DNA of 64,000 nucleotides from Diphasiastrum complanatum (GCA_029204225.1 CM055096.1:73602919-73666918); one strand, 5' to 3'. Numbered from the stretch's first letter, positions 43,640-54,149 are shown. Translations and numbers: made by a program. Notes: generated from the sequence alone by a model not told the origin.

Positions 43640-44920
43640 CATGCTTTGTCACTTTAGGCGAGTGGGCCCATAACCTTTGTGGACCTTACTCGTCACTGAT
43701 CTATTGGTTAAGGACAAATTCTAATGAAAAGCACTCAATTGATCTGACAACCAATATCAAACAAATTGATCATAAAACACAAAAGTACAAGACAAGAAAC
43801 AAGAATTGATTTTACCAAAAAGTGTCTGATCCATCGCACGACATTATCATATTTACAATCACGTAGTACATCAAGAAGGCTAGTTAAGATGCCTTTTCAA
43901 GAACCTAGTATCTCGTGTGCCAAGAAACTGGCTACACCTGTCACACAAAACTTTATGTTAATTAACTATGATTGTGAAGTGTCACTATGGTTAACATATC
44001 TAGCCATAGATCAACACAATTTTGATGAAATGCACCTTTAAGTGACACCAACTACGAGCGAAGTGATGAGGGAGACCCAACCTTGCCTCACAAGAAAAAC
44101 CCACTCTTAATTTTCAGGAAACTCTGCTCTTCTTTCAGTGATCCAAGCTCTAGCAGCAAACAACACTATCAATAGTCAAAAACTTATCAGATCAAAGTAG
44201 TAGCCTAAGTACTTTCTCATTAACTTCTTAGACATTCAACCCTCCAACAGTGACAAGCATCATGCACTCTTATCTCTTTATCCAATGTTGCTGCCACTAT
44301 TCTCCACCTCCATCTACTACAATAGCGGCTCTCAGCTTACTCTTGTTATTAGTGGCAACTCTTGTCTTAATGAGCTCTCTTCAACAATGAAATGTGTAGA
44401 TCAAACAAAAATGAACACTTCATAGACAAAGGTAACAACATAACGAATCACTTATCATCTTGATATTTAACACCAAGTGGCAGCTTAACAACTTCTCTCA
44501 TCTTAATATAACTTTGAAGAGTCAAACTCTAAGTCTACTATGAAATTGGCCTTAATTGCCATATAAACAAATGTAGCAAAATTTGACTAAACTAGTTGAA
44601 ATCTTTCACAAGAAGCATGAAACTCACTTCCCAATCTAAGCCATTCCACTTTTAGTTCCAAAACTAGGCTTGACACCCTTAGTTGGCTTAGATTCCCATC
44701 TCTACTACATAGTTTAACCCTCTCCCCTTTGGATCAAAGCCCGATACTACACGACTACTTTCCCAGTTGGAGATCCAAAACCCCTCCTTTGCCCTCTAGA
44801 TCCGACCAATTAGGGTGGCACGAAAAGGGTCCAACATTTTCTCATCCTAAGTAGAGCATACTCTGATGAAAGATCCACATGAAGATGAGAACAATTAGTC
44901 ATCAATAAAAAATAATAGTA
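43640..44920. other. Unassigned DNA
   Basis: No motif recognised. Base composition resembles the rest of the compound insertion. The stretch just before the chromodomain (about 44,950-45,050) reads LDLGVGDRYGGKQMFIFGNG in one frame, which I do not recognise. Confidence 0.4.
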
Positions 44921-45049
44921 AACACCATGGTGACAATAACAAAGATGGAGATGGCGTTAAACATATGTTGGACCTTGGAGTTGGAGATAGATATGGTGGC
45001 AAGCAAATGTTCATATTTGGAAATGGTGGTAGACATATCTCTAAAATGC

Positions 45050-45253
45050 CAGTACGTTTTGCCACATCAACCAGAGGAAATTCCGAATATCCGAAGTCGC
45101 AAGACTCGTCATGCGGTCTTTCGAGAAGTTTTAGTCAAGTGGAATGATGGGTCCCAAGAAGAGGCAACCTGAGAGTCTGTAAGCAAGCTTCGCAAGAGGT
45201 ATCCTGATTTCATCTTTGAAGATATCGCTTTCGAGGACGAAAGCTCCTTTTAG
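45050..45253 (+). pseudogene. Gypsy chromodomain (C-terminal end of the split pol)
   Basis: Reads LPHQPEEIPNIRSRKTRHAV, FREVLVKWNDGSQEEATWES and LRKRYPDFIFEDIAFEDE, ending in a TAG (45,252-45,254) before the polypurine tract. The order PxxI..R..R....EVLVKW......ATWE....L...P is diagnostic of the chromodomain carried by plant chromoviruses, which guides integration toward particular chromatin. Confidence 0.85.
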
Positions 45254-45263
45254 GGGGAGGAGA

Positions 45264-45492
45264 TGTTATGGCCATCGGCAAACACAAGGATACTAGTGAC
45301 TCGTTAGATTTTAGGGGGTCCCGGCGGGGTGACACTCAGCCCCGTGCATGTGAGAGGAGTGCATGGCCTCCTGAAGGCTGGGCGATGGTCCTATATGGTG
45401 GCCTGTGAATATAGAGCCAGGTACAGGATTGTGGGTGGAGATCCAGAGTCATTCCTCCCTTGTGTGAGTTGATCTTCCATTGATTCATAATA
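45264..45492 (+). repeat. 3' LTR of the nested gypsy element (internally deleted, 229 bp)
   Basis: Starts tgttatggccatcggcaaac right after tagggggaggaga and ends gattcataata. About 179 bp present in the 5' LTR are missing between ctcagcc and gtgcatgtgagag. Confidence 0.85.
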
Positions 45493-45497
45493 TCAGA

Positions 45498-46896
45498 GGT
45501 ATGTGTTTTGTCTTTGAATGGAAGATAGGATCCTGGGACATATAGATGACACTCCGAGAGTCCATCAACATCGTGCTTGGCCCTTCTTGTGGTATTCCGA
45601 TTGCCTCCAGCATCATCTGTAGCCACACTACCTCATTCGCCACCTTTGAAGCTGCGACGTATTCAGCGTCGCAAGAGGTTTGAGCCACCAAGGTTTGCTT
45701 TTTGCATATCCAGCTGATTGCAGCTCCGCACGCTATGGTACATCCTCCAGTTATGGAGTTGTTGTCATCTTTGCAACTAGCCCAGCTTGCATCACTGTAG
45801 TGGTGCAACTCGAATCCTTTTTCTTCGTTTTCAGCTCTGTAGGTTAATCTCATATTCTGGGTACCCTTTAGATACTGTAGGATTCGTTTTGCCATTTGCG
45901 AATGTGCCAGGTTAATCTCATATTCTGGGTACCCTTCAGATACTGTAGGATTCGTTTTGCCATTTGCGAATGTGCCAGGCCAAGATTGAAAGAGAAGGCA
46001 TAAACAGAGAAAGCTAGATCGGGTCTGGTACAAATTGTGAGGTACATCAGACTACTGATTAAGTTTTGGTAGGGTATACCTACCATCTTCTGTTCCTCCT
46101 CTTTCGTTTTTGGGCAATCCTGCTTCGTCGGCTTGGTTCCAGCTATCATTGGTGTGGCCTTTTCTTTGCAGTCCATCATGTGATACTGCTTGAGCACCTT
46201 TCTGGTGTATTCTGACTAACTCAAGTGCATTTCGCCCTTTGTTCGATCTCTTCTGATCTCCAGCCCAAGACATTTCGTTGCTTCTCCAAGATCTGTGATT
46301 TCATAACTTTGAGAAATTTGACTCTCCGTGTCTTTTATCAGCATCAAAGAATTTCCTATCATTAGGGAATCATCCACGAAGATAGTCAGTATCACAAAAT
46401 TTTTTCCTACTCCTGTGACTATGTCTTTTTTGCTCATGTCATACAGGCTCCGCATGTTCAGATGATACATTCTCCTATGCCAGAGCTGATCTTCATTTTC
46501 TGATGCATTTAATATGCTATAAGAGTTGCTGATTATCTTGGCCTAGTAGAGGTTTCCTTCTTTGCATCCGACAGTCAACAACTTGTTTGTCGTTTTCTCG
46601 ATCATACGGCATGTGTTGCCGTCGAACAAAACTCGAATGCCAAGATCTGTCATCTTGGAAACGAATAGCAGATCTTTTCTGAATGTGGGCACATAGAGTG
46701 CTCCTGGCAGCTCTGCTTGGCTTGACAGTGTTCGCAGATGTAGAGTGTCGATGCCTTTGGCATCGTGTCTGCTCTCATCACCTAGAATCACTGCTCTGTT
46801 GTTTTCGAACTCTCTGAAGTCGATCAAGATCTTCTTGTTGCAGGTGATGTGTGATGTTGCTCCTGAATCAATGACTACATCGTAGTTGTGTTCAGT
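45498..46896 (-). pseudogene. copia-A polyprotein, right part, with internal deletion
   Basis: Minus strand, from the gypsy insertion rightward: RNase H (DSRSVIYMSQDPIFHSKTKH, KRILQYLKGTQNMRLTYRAE, TSCDAEYVAASKVANEVVWL) at 45,498-46,033; RT end (EKATPMIAGTKPTKQDC, SLMYLTICTRPDLAFSVYA) at 46,197-46,030. A frame at 46,470-46,216 joins pre-integrase MYHLNMRSLYDMSKKDIV directly to RT TIFVDDSLMIGNSLMLIKD. The protease runs at 46,890-46,543 with an intact VVIDSGATSH. Compared with copia-B, about 1.56 kb (integrase core to mid-RT) are missing. A 68-bp tandem duplication at 45,841-45,976 breaks the RNase H frame. The upstream gag and 5' LTR are absent. Confidence 0.85.
45841..45976 (-). repeat. 68-bp tandem duplication in copia-A RNase H
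   Basis: aggttaatctcatattctgg...gcgaatgtgcc occurs at 45,841-45,908 and again at 45,909-45,976 with one or two differences. 68 is not a multiple of three, so the frame is shifted. Copia-B has the segment once (about 15,219-15,286). Confidence 0.9.
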
Positions 46897-47105
46897 ATTC
46901 GCATGCTCTTGAGTTTTTCAAAGCAACGTTTCAGTTTCTCATTCCAAATTACTGGCATACTAGGTTGATTCATTTTTTTTTTTTGTTTCTTAGTTCATTA
47001 AGAAGTCTGCTTGTTTTGCATATTTTTCTAGGAATCAGTGAAAGAAAACAATGAATATTAAATTTATTTTTTACTTGTCTGACTATCTTTGGAATAGGCC
47101 ATTCT

Positions 47106-48133
47106 TGTTGGAAATTAATCTAACTCTTTCTCATTCCAACTGCCCTCCTTCCTTCTCTCAAAACTACTTTCTCAATATGTCTGTAGAATATGAACTGTTT
47201 TTTAACAGTCTGTATTTTTGAACTGAATGTCGCAATAGACAAAAATCCGACAAAGACTTCCACTTCACTTTCGAGGTTTTCTGCGCACTAAAGGTTTTGC
47301 AAAAAAGGCAACAAAGTGTTCACTAAAGGTTTTAGTCCATTTTATGCACTTTCAGATATGCGACAATTCTCCTGAAAAATGCGAAAAATGCGACACTGCA
47401 GACTTATACAGGATTCCAAGTACAGACTGTCTACGTCTTCATGCTCCAATAACGACTATCCTAATTAGTCAACTAAACAGCTGTTAAACTATCTTGTAAT
47501 TGTAAAGTTAGAATAACACAAGATCTACCAGCTGCTATAAGTAAATGAGCGACTGGAGAAGTAAGAGGGATATATGAAGATACGCCATCAGAGATCAAAC
47601 GACCAAAAATGGGTCTTCACAACAGTTGACTCCTCAGAGTTGATGATTATAGAAAGAGAGAGAAAATATTCAAAGCAATAGCTATTGTTTTGTTTCTGTA
47701 AGTAGGATCATGCGCTTATCAGCGCAATTGTATTGTGATCTGATCATTGTTACTACAACTTTAATATACGAAATCGCTATTGTTCCATCTCTTTGCATTC
47801 TTGTTGAATGTTCATTAACTCTTACTCTTCCCTTGAAATAGTATTATAATAGAGAAATGTAGGGTTGTTTTTATTTACATTTCTTTTTATCAGAATATAA
47901 AAAAAACAGAGAATTGCATGGCTGTCACAGACGCCTAATTGTTTCTACAATCTCTCTTTATGGTAGTCTAATTTTCCTACATTGGTAATCGTATTCAACA
48001 CAAACTGAACTGTTCTCTAATCTTCGTTCTTTAAGTAATCTACGATCCTCCTTAACACAATTATCATTGTTCTTTATAGTATTCATTGTCTTTTTCATGT
48101 TGGTTGGGACTTCGTTTAAGAAGTTTTCCCACA
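47106..48133 (+). repeat. Copia-type LTR (1,028 bp), plus strand
   Basis: Starts TGTTGGAAATTAATC and ends ..ttttcccaca, three bases before a PBS. Contains a TATA box tataagta at 47,536-47,543. The first 13 bases match the LTR at 8,984, but the rest differs, so it is a related family. No gag or pol follows; after the PBS the sequence goes into a partial LTR duplicate. Confidence 0.7.
47536..47543 (+). promoter_or_regulatory. TATA box in LTR
   Basis: tataagta within the plus-strand LTR, in the orientation implied by the PBS. Likely the retroelement's own promoter. Confidence 0.4.
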
Positions 48134-48382
48134 GAGTGGTATCAAAGCTGATAATTCATCGGCTGTTTGTACTTACATTTCTTTGTATCAGAATATCAGT
48201 ACCAGAGAATTGCATGGCTGTCATAGACGCCTAATTATATGTGCAATCTCTCTTCATGGTAGTCTAAGACTCCTACACTGATAATCATATTCAACACAGA
48301 CTGAACTGTTCTCTAATCTTTGTTCTCTAAGTAATCCACGATCCTTCTTAACACAGTTATCACCGTTCTTCATAGTATTCAA
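47870..48382. repeat. Imperfect direct duplication of the LTR end (about 215 bp)
   Basis: 47,870-48,085 (tacatttctttttatcagaa, gagaattgcatggctgtcac, agacgcctaatt, tgaactgttctctaatctt) recurs at 48,168-48,382 in the same order at an offset of 298 bp. The second copy replaces what should be the element's leader and gag. Confidence 0.8.
48137..48148 (+). other. Primer-binding site after the 47.1-kb LTR
   Basis: tggtatcaaagc, the same variant initiator-Met PBS used by the 5.6-9.0 kb copia. Confidence 0.8.
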
Positions 48383-48654
48383 CTCCACCATTAAAGAAAA
48401 TATGGGCCCGAAAAGGGCCCTATAAGAAATGCATGTAGGACAAAAAAAAATTAACACTAAAGTAATTAAAATACCATTTTTAACTTTTTTATGCATTTGC
48501 TCACACGACTTTACATGCAAATAAATCTATCTTATTGTAGCACATCAAACATCACTGGTGCTTAACCACAGTTAAATGTGATTTTTGAAACGTCCCAATA
48601 GTTGGGACATTTGAAAAATCAAAATAGAAGTGACTAATGAAATATGGCTACCAC

Positions 48655-49025
48655 CATTTCCATCTCCGGGGTTGAGCACCATTTTCAATTCGGTTATTGT
48701 TATCGTTCTCTTTGCTACTATTTTTTTTATTGATAACTAAGCTTTATCATCTTCATGTGAATTTTTCACCAGAGTATGCTCTATTTAAGACAAGAAATTC
48801 TGAAGAATTCAAATTATCAACTTCTAATATGATCCATCTCCAGGGTCAAACAAGTGTTGAGAGCAACATTTCCAATTTGGTTATTGTTACTGTTTTGTTT
48901 GCTACTAGTTTTTTTTACTGATAACTAAGTTTTATCATCTTCATGTGAATTTTTCACCAGAGTATGCTCTACTTAAGATGAGAACTTCAAAAAAATCCAA
49001 ATTATCAACTTTTGATATGATTCAT
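48655..49025. repeat. Direct repeat of about 188 bp, two copies
   Basis: Both copies contain tgataactaag(c/t)tttatc, atcttcatgtgaatttttca and ccagagtatgctcta(t/c)tta ag, starting at 48,731 and 48,919. Upstream, ccatctccggggttgag and catctccagggtcaaac also match. Noncoding. Confidence 0.75.
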
Positions 49026-49139
49026 TACAAAGAGGAGAAGGTAAAACATTTAAATTTATGGTTAGTATGAACATTGTATCTTATTGATCCATATTCATTG
49101 CAACATCCTAATTTTCAATTTGTAACTTATTAATAATTT

Positions 49140-50148
49140 ATGTGTCATGAAAAAAAGAATCTTTTAAGTTACTGTGAGAATATGAAAGCCTATGGTAATG
49201 CACATTCAATGCAAAGAATATATTTTGTAGAAAAGGACCTAAAAAAAATATCAAAGGAGTGTAAAGAGAAACATATACAACTGAAAACTTGTTTGGAGAT
49301 TCAAATGTTACAGTCTTTTTTATGTGATTTTACAACTAGTAATGATGAGATGAAAATTGCATTTCGATCAATGCATATCTCTTATTTATCTCTAGTTAAA
49401 TACATGGATTTGTTAAATAAACAGGCAAAAACTAACCAGAGAAATAAATTGGTAATAAGGAATATTTCTGATCTTTCATTCATAGGAGATTATCGAAAAA
49501 GAAAAATATGTGCATTCAAGTAAGTTCTAGCTTATTTGTATTGATATTGTTTGAACTTGATTCAATGCAATCACTAGTTTTATCATTTATTTATTACTAG
49601 TTTTTTGAATTTTAGGGCTGATGAGATTTTCACTGAAAAATTATTAGATTCTATTTTGATTTTTAAATCTATGAAACCAATTTAAACAATAATATAATGA
49701 AAAAAATCAAGGCTTCAATTACTGATATAACATTATTGCATGAAATTGAAAAAATATTGCATATTACATTAGTTCAAGGGACATGTGATTTTTCTAGCAT
49801 CAATATATGTCATAATGTTTAATGTGATAAAAAAAACATTTGCACAGATGAGTTTAAAAAAGTGTCCAATTTCACGACCATTTTATCTTAAAAGAAAAAG
49901 AGACATGTTAAACCAAGGCATACAAAAAATAGTAAATATTCCATTTCATATCAATGAAGTATATTGCTCGAAGGGAGAATCTCTGTCTTATGACAATTCC
50001 AACAATCTATTTATTGACATTAATCAATTGCTAACATTCATAATAGAATTTTATGGTATTATAAATGAGAGTGTGAATAATAAGTTGATAGTTCTTTTTA
50101 AATTAGATGAATCTGCAAGAGAAGAAAAAAATGGAGAGAGTTAGTCTA
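49140..50148 (+). pseudogene. Decayed transposase-like gene, 5' part
   Basis: Two frames, 49,140-49,523 (Lys-rich, CENMKAYGNAHSMQRIYFVE) and 49,785-50,144 (FYGIINESVNNKLIVLFKLD ESARE). The end of the second resembles the segment preceding the zinc/GDLK region in a large family of uncharacterised transposase-like proteins. The rest of that pattern appears at 51,570-51,960 after an insertion. I cannot name the family with confidence. Confidence 0.35.
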
Positions 50149-50149
50149 A

Positions 50150-50410
50150 TAGTCATGCATGGAGCACTTTCAGAACCCTCGTCTTTTTCACGAATGGCAT
50201 CAGTCATTACGTCCTTAAGCTGATCATAAAGGTCAACTGGTTCCAGTTTGCGGTGGATGTTTTTAGGCAGTGCAACCAAGAACAATTTGATAGCCATACG
50301 TTCGGTGATATTGTCGTCAACACATTCTACCTTGAGACATTTAAAATGCTTAATGTAGTTTTGAATCGACTCTTCACGACGCTGACGACTTTGACAATCA
50401 TGAAAAGAAA
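50150..50410 (-). pseudogene. Gag capsid fragment, inverted
   Basis: Minus strand reads QNYIKHFKCLKVECVDDNIT, ERMAIKLFLVALPKNIHRKL and EPVDLYDQLKDVMTDAIREK, a gypsy-like gag capsid. It is in opposite orientation to the zinc-knuckle region that follows at 50,560-51,200. Confidence 0.6.
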
Positions 50411-50559
50411 TCTAAGAATCTCGAACGTCTTAATCACCCGAAGTATGAAAATACCGCCCCGGTCTTTCGAACTTCTACATCAAATGGAAACCTGGCAAAA
50501 AGCTCAACAAAGTCATATGGATAAACTCACTGTTGATTTTTAAATTGCCATGAAAAGTA

Positions 50560-51225
50560 TTGTTGATAAATCTTTTCCAGCAAGAGAGAATGTTTGGTCT
50601 TTGATCTGTTCACAGAATCACACTACTAATGAATGTCCTCAACTAAGAAATCATTTTCCATCAGCACCCAGACCCATGTATCAAGCGTACCGCCCCTACC
50701 CTCCACAATAGTCCATGCCACGACCAGGGGTGTACCAACCACGACCAACTTCACGAACCATGTCAACAGTTTGTCGTTAACCAACCCGCTTCACAACAAG
50801 CTATGTACTTCATTGATCCCAACACCATGATCTAGCAACTTATTATGTGGACGATACTGCTCAACCAACATACTCCTCTGACCACAATTCCCAAACCTAT
50901 GATCCTAATCAAGCTATGTTTGTCACACATCAACTTCCAGCAATATGGGGATGTTTTATCTGCACAGGTAAACATCCTAGTATTCACTGCCCAGATAAAC
51001 TTTTCTTTCCACCAGCTTGTGAAAATTGCGGCATCGAACATCATGTGAAGGATTGTCCTTCCTGATCTAAACCAGCTGCTCATGTCTATTCCGTGCAAGT
51101 AGAAACATTGCCAATCGAAACTCATCCAACATGGGTCTTGACTCGTGCATATGTCACCAGTGATTCATCTGGCAAACTCAAACTCGCACATTTTCACGAC
51201 GAGGGACCTCTACTACTAATTTAGT
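50560..51225 (+). pseudogene. Gag C-terminal region with two zinc knuckles
   Basis: Plus strand reads VWSLICSQNHTTNECPQL, then a Pro/Tyr/Arg-rich spacer (PRPMYQAYRPYPPQ), then CFICTGKHPSIHCPDKL and CENCGIEHHVKDCP, both CCHC-like. Several stops interrupt it. With the inverted capsid piece it makes one rearranged gag inserted in the transposase-like gene. Confidence 0.55.
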
Positions 51226-51479
51226 GTTTGAGCCATACCAGTCCATGTCATGTACTTTTAGTACATCAATGCTTTTCAAGGCAATATAATATCCATTGTT
51301 AGCTTTGTAGGCCCAAAAGGAGCTCTTAGCCTTAAGAACAAGGTGTTCAATCAGATAATGATATTTGGTGGCTGGCAACTTTTTAGATGTAGTTGCTCTT
51401 TTACAGTTTCTATATGGGTAATTATCTTTATGCTGATATTATCATAATTTTTTGTTTCTCTTATAGGTGTTGAAAGAAG

Positions 51480-52130
51480 ACCATGACATTTTCTCATGAA
51501 TATTTAGTAGAACATCATATCTTGCCATCATAAAAAATCATAGAGGGAATTTCACTCAATGTTCCTAAGATTGACAATTTCAACATAGAGTGGCATTTGG
51601 CAGGAGACCTAAAGACGTTAAAATATATGTTCAAGTTTTTCATGGAGCTAATTCAAATCACCCTTGTCTGTACTGCATGAAGACAACAAAAGATATGAAA
51701 GGGGTATAAGAATATCAAGAGACCGAGAAGATCCAAATTAGAAACTCGTACTATCAATTTCTGTTCATTCATATTTATACATTCCATGCAGAGGTGCATA
51801 TAATTAAAAAAATATATATGTTTATATATTTTGCACGGAATATCAAGCCAAAGTTATTTTTGAAACAAGCCATTTCTAGATTAGAGGATGTTTTGTCTAC
51901 AGCAGGCTTACATAAAGGCCATGTTAAAATGAAAAAAAGACGATAAGCTTTTAGGTAAATCAAAAAATATTTCATGCAAATTGAACATTGGAGAATCCAA
52001 AGCTCAAAGATTTTTATCAAACTATTATGGAAAAAAAAATCCAAAATTCAGTACTCGATTTGGAAAGAGATAATAGCTGCAACTCAAGATTTTGAAAAAT
52101 GACGTTTTACTCGACTACTCAAAGTAGAAG
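51480..52130 (+). pseudogene. Decayed transposase-like gene, 3' part
   Basis: Reads EWHLAGDLKTLKYMFKF, then after a small shift HGANSNHPCLYCMKTTKD, then LEDVLSTAGLHKGHVKMK and FLSNYYGKKNPKFSTRFGKE across stops and shifts. The block (AGDLK..L......GANS..PCLYC) is familiar from large uncharacterised proteins linked to DNA transposons in animals and plants. The CxxC may bind metal. Stops and indels show it is dead. Confidence 0.45.
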
Positions 52131-52369
52131 TTTTGACAACATGGTGAAATATTTAAGAATTTTTTTTTTTCAAATATTGATGTGCAAATGATATAGAAAA
52201 CAACCAATGAATTTGTTGATGCAAATCATAGTGCATGGAGAATAGATCACATAACACATTATATGGTAAGATTTAGATGCAGTAGACAATTTTGTGCTAC
52301 TAAAGTACATACTTCTGATACTGATTTAAATTTTATTTTTATGAAATGTAGCACATATTATGGCACCAT

Positions 52370-53785
52370 TTGACATTCTTTGCAAGAAATTGTGGATGTC
52401 TCATCATATATATGATCATCCAAAGAATGGAGAAATATTCTCATTGGCAAGCCGAATCAACAAGTTTGAACTTTTCAGATTTGACACCACTTGAGGAATC
52501 GGCCTCAAAAGTAGAAGGGAAAAAAGTTTCAAAATCATTTCCAATATTTAACAAGAGATTAAAAAACAAAAGTCGATTGGAAAAGTTCAAAAATCTACAC
52601 TTCTTATTGTGTAGAGGTAAGGTATCGACATATTTGAAATCACCATGAAACTTGGTGAACATTCTATCAAGTTTGGTATATTTGTCCTTTTCAATGTTCA
52701 CCAAGTCTTGATAATGAATCATGTTTCTATTCTAAGATTTGTAGAACGGAAGACTAAGCAAAGACTTGAATCTAAGATAAATTTCAGAAAAAGCTTTTAC
52801 TACCAGGTCCCTTGGTGATAGAAGGCAAAATAAAAAAATAAATAAAAGAGAGAAAAACAAAAACAAACTTAAAATAGTCAAAAAATTTAGTAAATCCAAA
52901 TTCCTAAAAAAAAGATAGAAGATTGGTTTCAAAGTTAGACATTGCTTTGAGAATAGATAGATCCAATTTCAAGTAGCGAAGTGATTCACAATCAATCCAA
53001 CGATGAATCTACACTCAAAATCGATATCAAACGGGGCCAATATCGGTTTCGAGCTTGTGAGAGAATACAAAAGGAGAATAGAAGGTTCTTCCTTGCTCAT
53101 AAACAATATCAAAATGTGATGTTGATTTTGAGCGCAACAGCCTAGCTAAGCATGTAACGGTCGACAAAGTGCGCTTGAAAACAATATCAGGAGGAGGAAA
53201 CACGAGAAATCTACATGAAAATCCGGACCAGGATGAATCTATTTATGAACCTTTTTTTTGCACGTGTGAAATTATATTGTTGGGGCATGTGGCATTAAAT
53301 TATTGGTCCACGTGCAATACATGTATAGCAATTATTTGATCGAATCACTCACACATCTTTGGAGACACATGGTCCACTACGGCAGTGACGCATGGCAATG
53401 TATCAGGTCCTAATAATTAATCGTATAGATTTACATGTGGACAAACAAGAATAAGACACATGTCATTGTGTCGCCTTCTCACACGTGCAAAAAATTTCGT
53501 ATATTTTTTGCAAAAAAATCCGATATCGCTTTCAAGAGCACTATTTGTATGCTTCCTTGCTACCTTCAATTCCTGCACTCGAAACCAATACCAGCCAATA
53601 TGGCTTTTGGGCGCATTTCATCTTTGGGCTTTTTTACATGTTGCCTTCTACACTCGAAAGCGATATCGCTATTCCGATATCGGTTTCAAGCGTAAACTTT
53701 ACTCTTCCTTTTGTGAGGCCCATCGTGTACACTTGAAAGCAATACTCTATTTTTTGTGTTGTTATTTATAATTGCCTTCTGAATA
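52370..53785. other. AT-rich unassigned DNA
   Basis: Short frames on both strands (for example 52,370-52,648 plus) match nothing I recognise. 53,510-53,700 and 52,990-53,060 share gatatcg-rich words (tccgatatcgctttcaag, cgatatcaaacg, atatcggtttc), suggesting a degenerate repeat. Confidence 0.35.
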
Positions 53786-53788
53786 ATA

Positions 53789-54141
53789 ATGGCCCATGTG
53801 AAGTCTATAGCCCGTCGTCGTACCTTTGTTGCCCGTGTACCCTCAAATACTGGCCTACGACATGGCCGAAAGAAGGTCTAGTTGAGGGAGATCAAAAAAT
53901 CATAGAAATCAATTGAATTGTTGATTTGTAAAGCTCCTTTCAATTGATCTGTGAGGCATGTCACCATTTCCCTAGGGCAACATGTTATATTCACCGCCAC
54001 TACCATGCAGGCCCTATAAGATGCTGTAGAGGATTATCTGGCCCAATTTTTTGAGGATTCTTTTATCTTGGCTATGGATGATAAGTGTGTTACCATGATG
54101 CCCAAGGATTTTGTGATTCTCAAACAACTTAGGAAGCGTTA
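53789..54141 (+). pseudogene. Histone H3-like retropseudogene
   Basis: One continuous frame from an ATG reads MAHVKSIARRRTFVARV, then LREIKKS-KSIELLICKAPF, FTATTMQAL, DAVEDYLAQFFEDSFILAMD and VTMMPKDFVILKQLRKRY. From LREI onward it aligns to histone H3 ([20 protein letters not shown] ... VTIMPKDIQLARRIRGER) without gaps over about 78 residues. Four in-frame stops (codons 31, 39, 53, 77) and no intron indicate a processed, long-dead copy. The N-terminal tail is about 28 residues shorter than canonical H3 and diverged. Loop 1 is canonical length, unlike most CENH3, so I would call it H3-like, not CENH3. Confidence 0.8.
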
Positions 54142-54149
54142 TTCAAATC

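Larger units (their letters stand above)
39415..45050. mobile_element. Compound insertion inside the gypsy pol
   Basis: Pol sequence leaves off after [10 protein letters not shown] (about 39,415) and resumes at VLPHQPEEIP (about 45,055). The intervening 5.6 kb contains, in order: a 20-bp tandem repeat; LTR-like minus-strand sequence to 40,457; a plus-strand copia RT fragment; a minus-strand gypsy gag with its LTR; a minus-strand copia gag; and unassigned DNA. No single pair of ends or target duplication could be identified, so several events or a rearrangement are likely. Confidence 0.55.
33520..45492 (+). mobile_element. Ty3/gypsy chromovirus nested in copia-A
   Basis: Full outline: 5' LTR 33,520-33,927, PBS at 33,929, gag, protease, RT, RNase H, integrase to 39,420, chromodomain at 45,055-45,240, polypurine tract tagggggagg, 3' LTR 45,264-45,492. 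The insertion is dated as younger than copia-A by the perfect 5-bp duplication. About 5.6 kb of foreign sequence interrupts it before the chromodomain. LTR ends are TGTTATG...CATAATA. Multiple stops and frameshifts mean it is inactive. Confidence 0.85.

Noticed and set aside
44927-45172. 81-codon frame read as a separate gene
   Set aside because: Its second half is the gypsy chromodomain; the first half is unrelated DNA reading into it by chance.
53789-54141. Calling the histone-like copy a CENH3
   Set aside because: The tail is divergent, but loop 1 has canonical H3 length and the diagnostic CENH3 insertion is absent; H3-like is the safer call.
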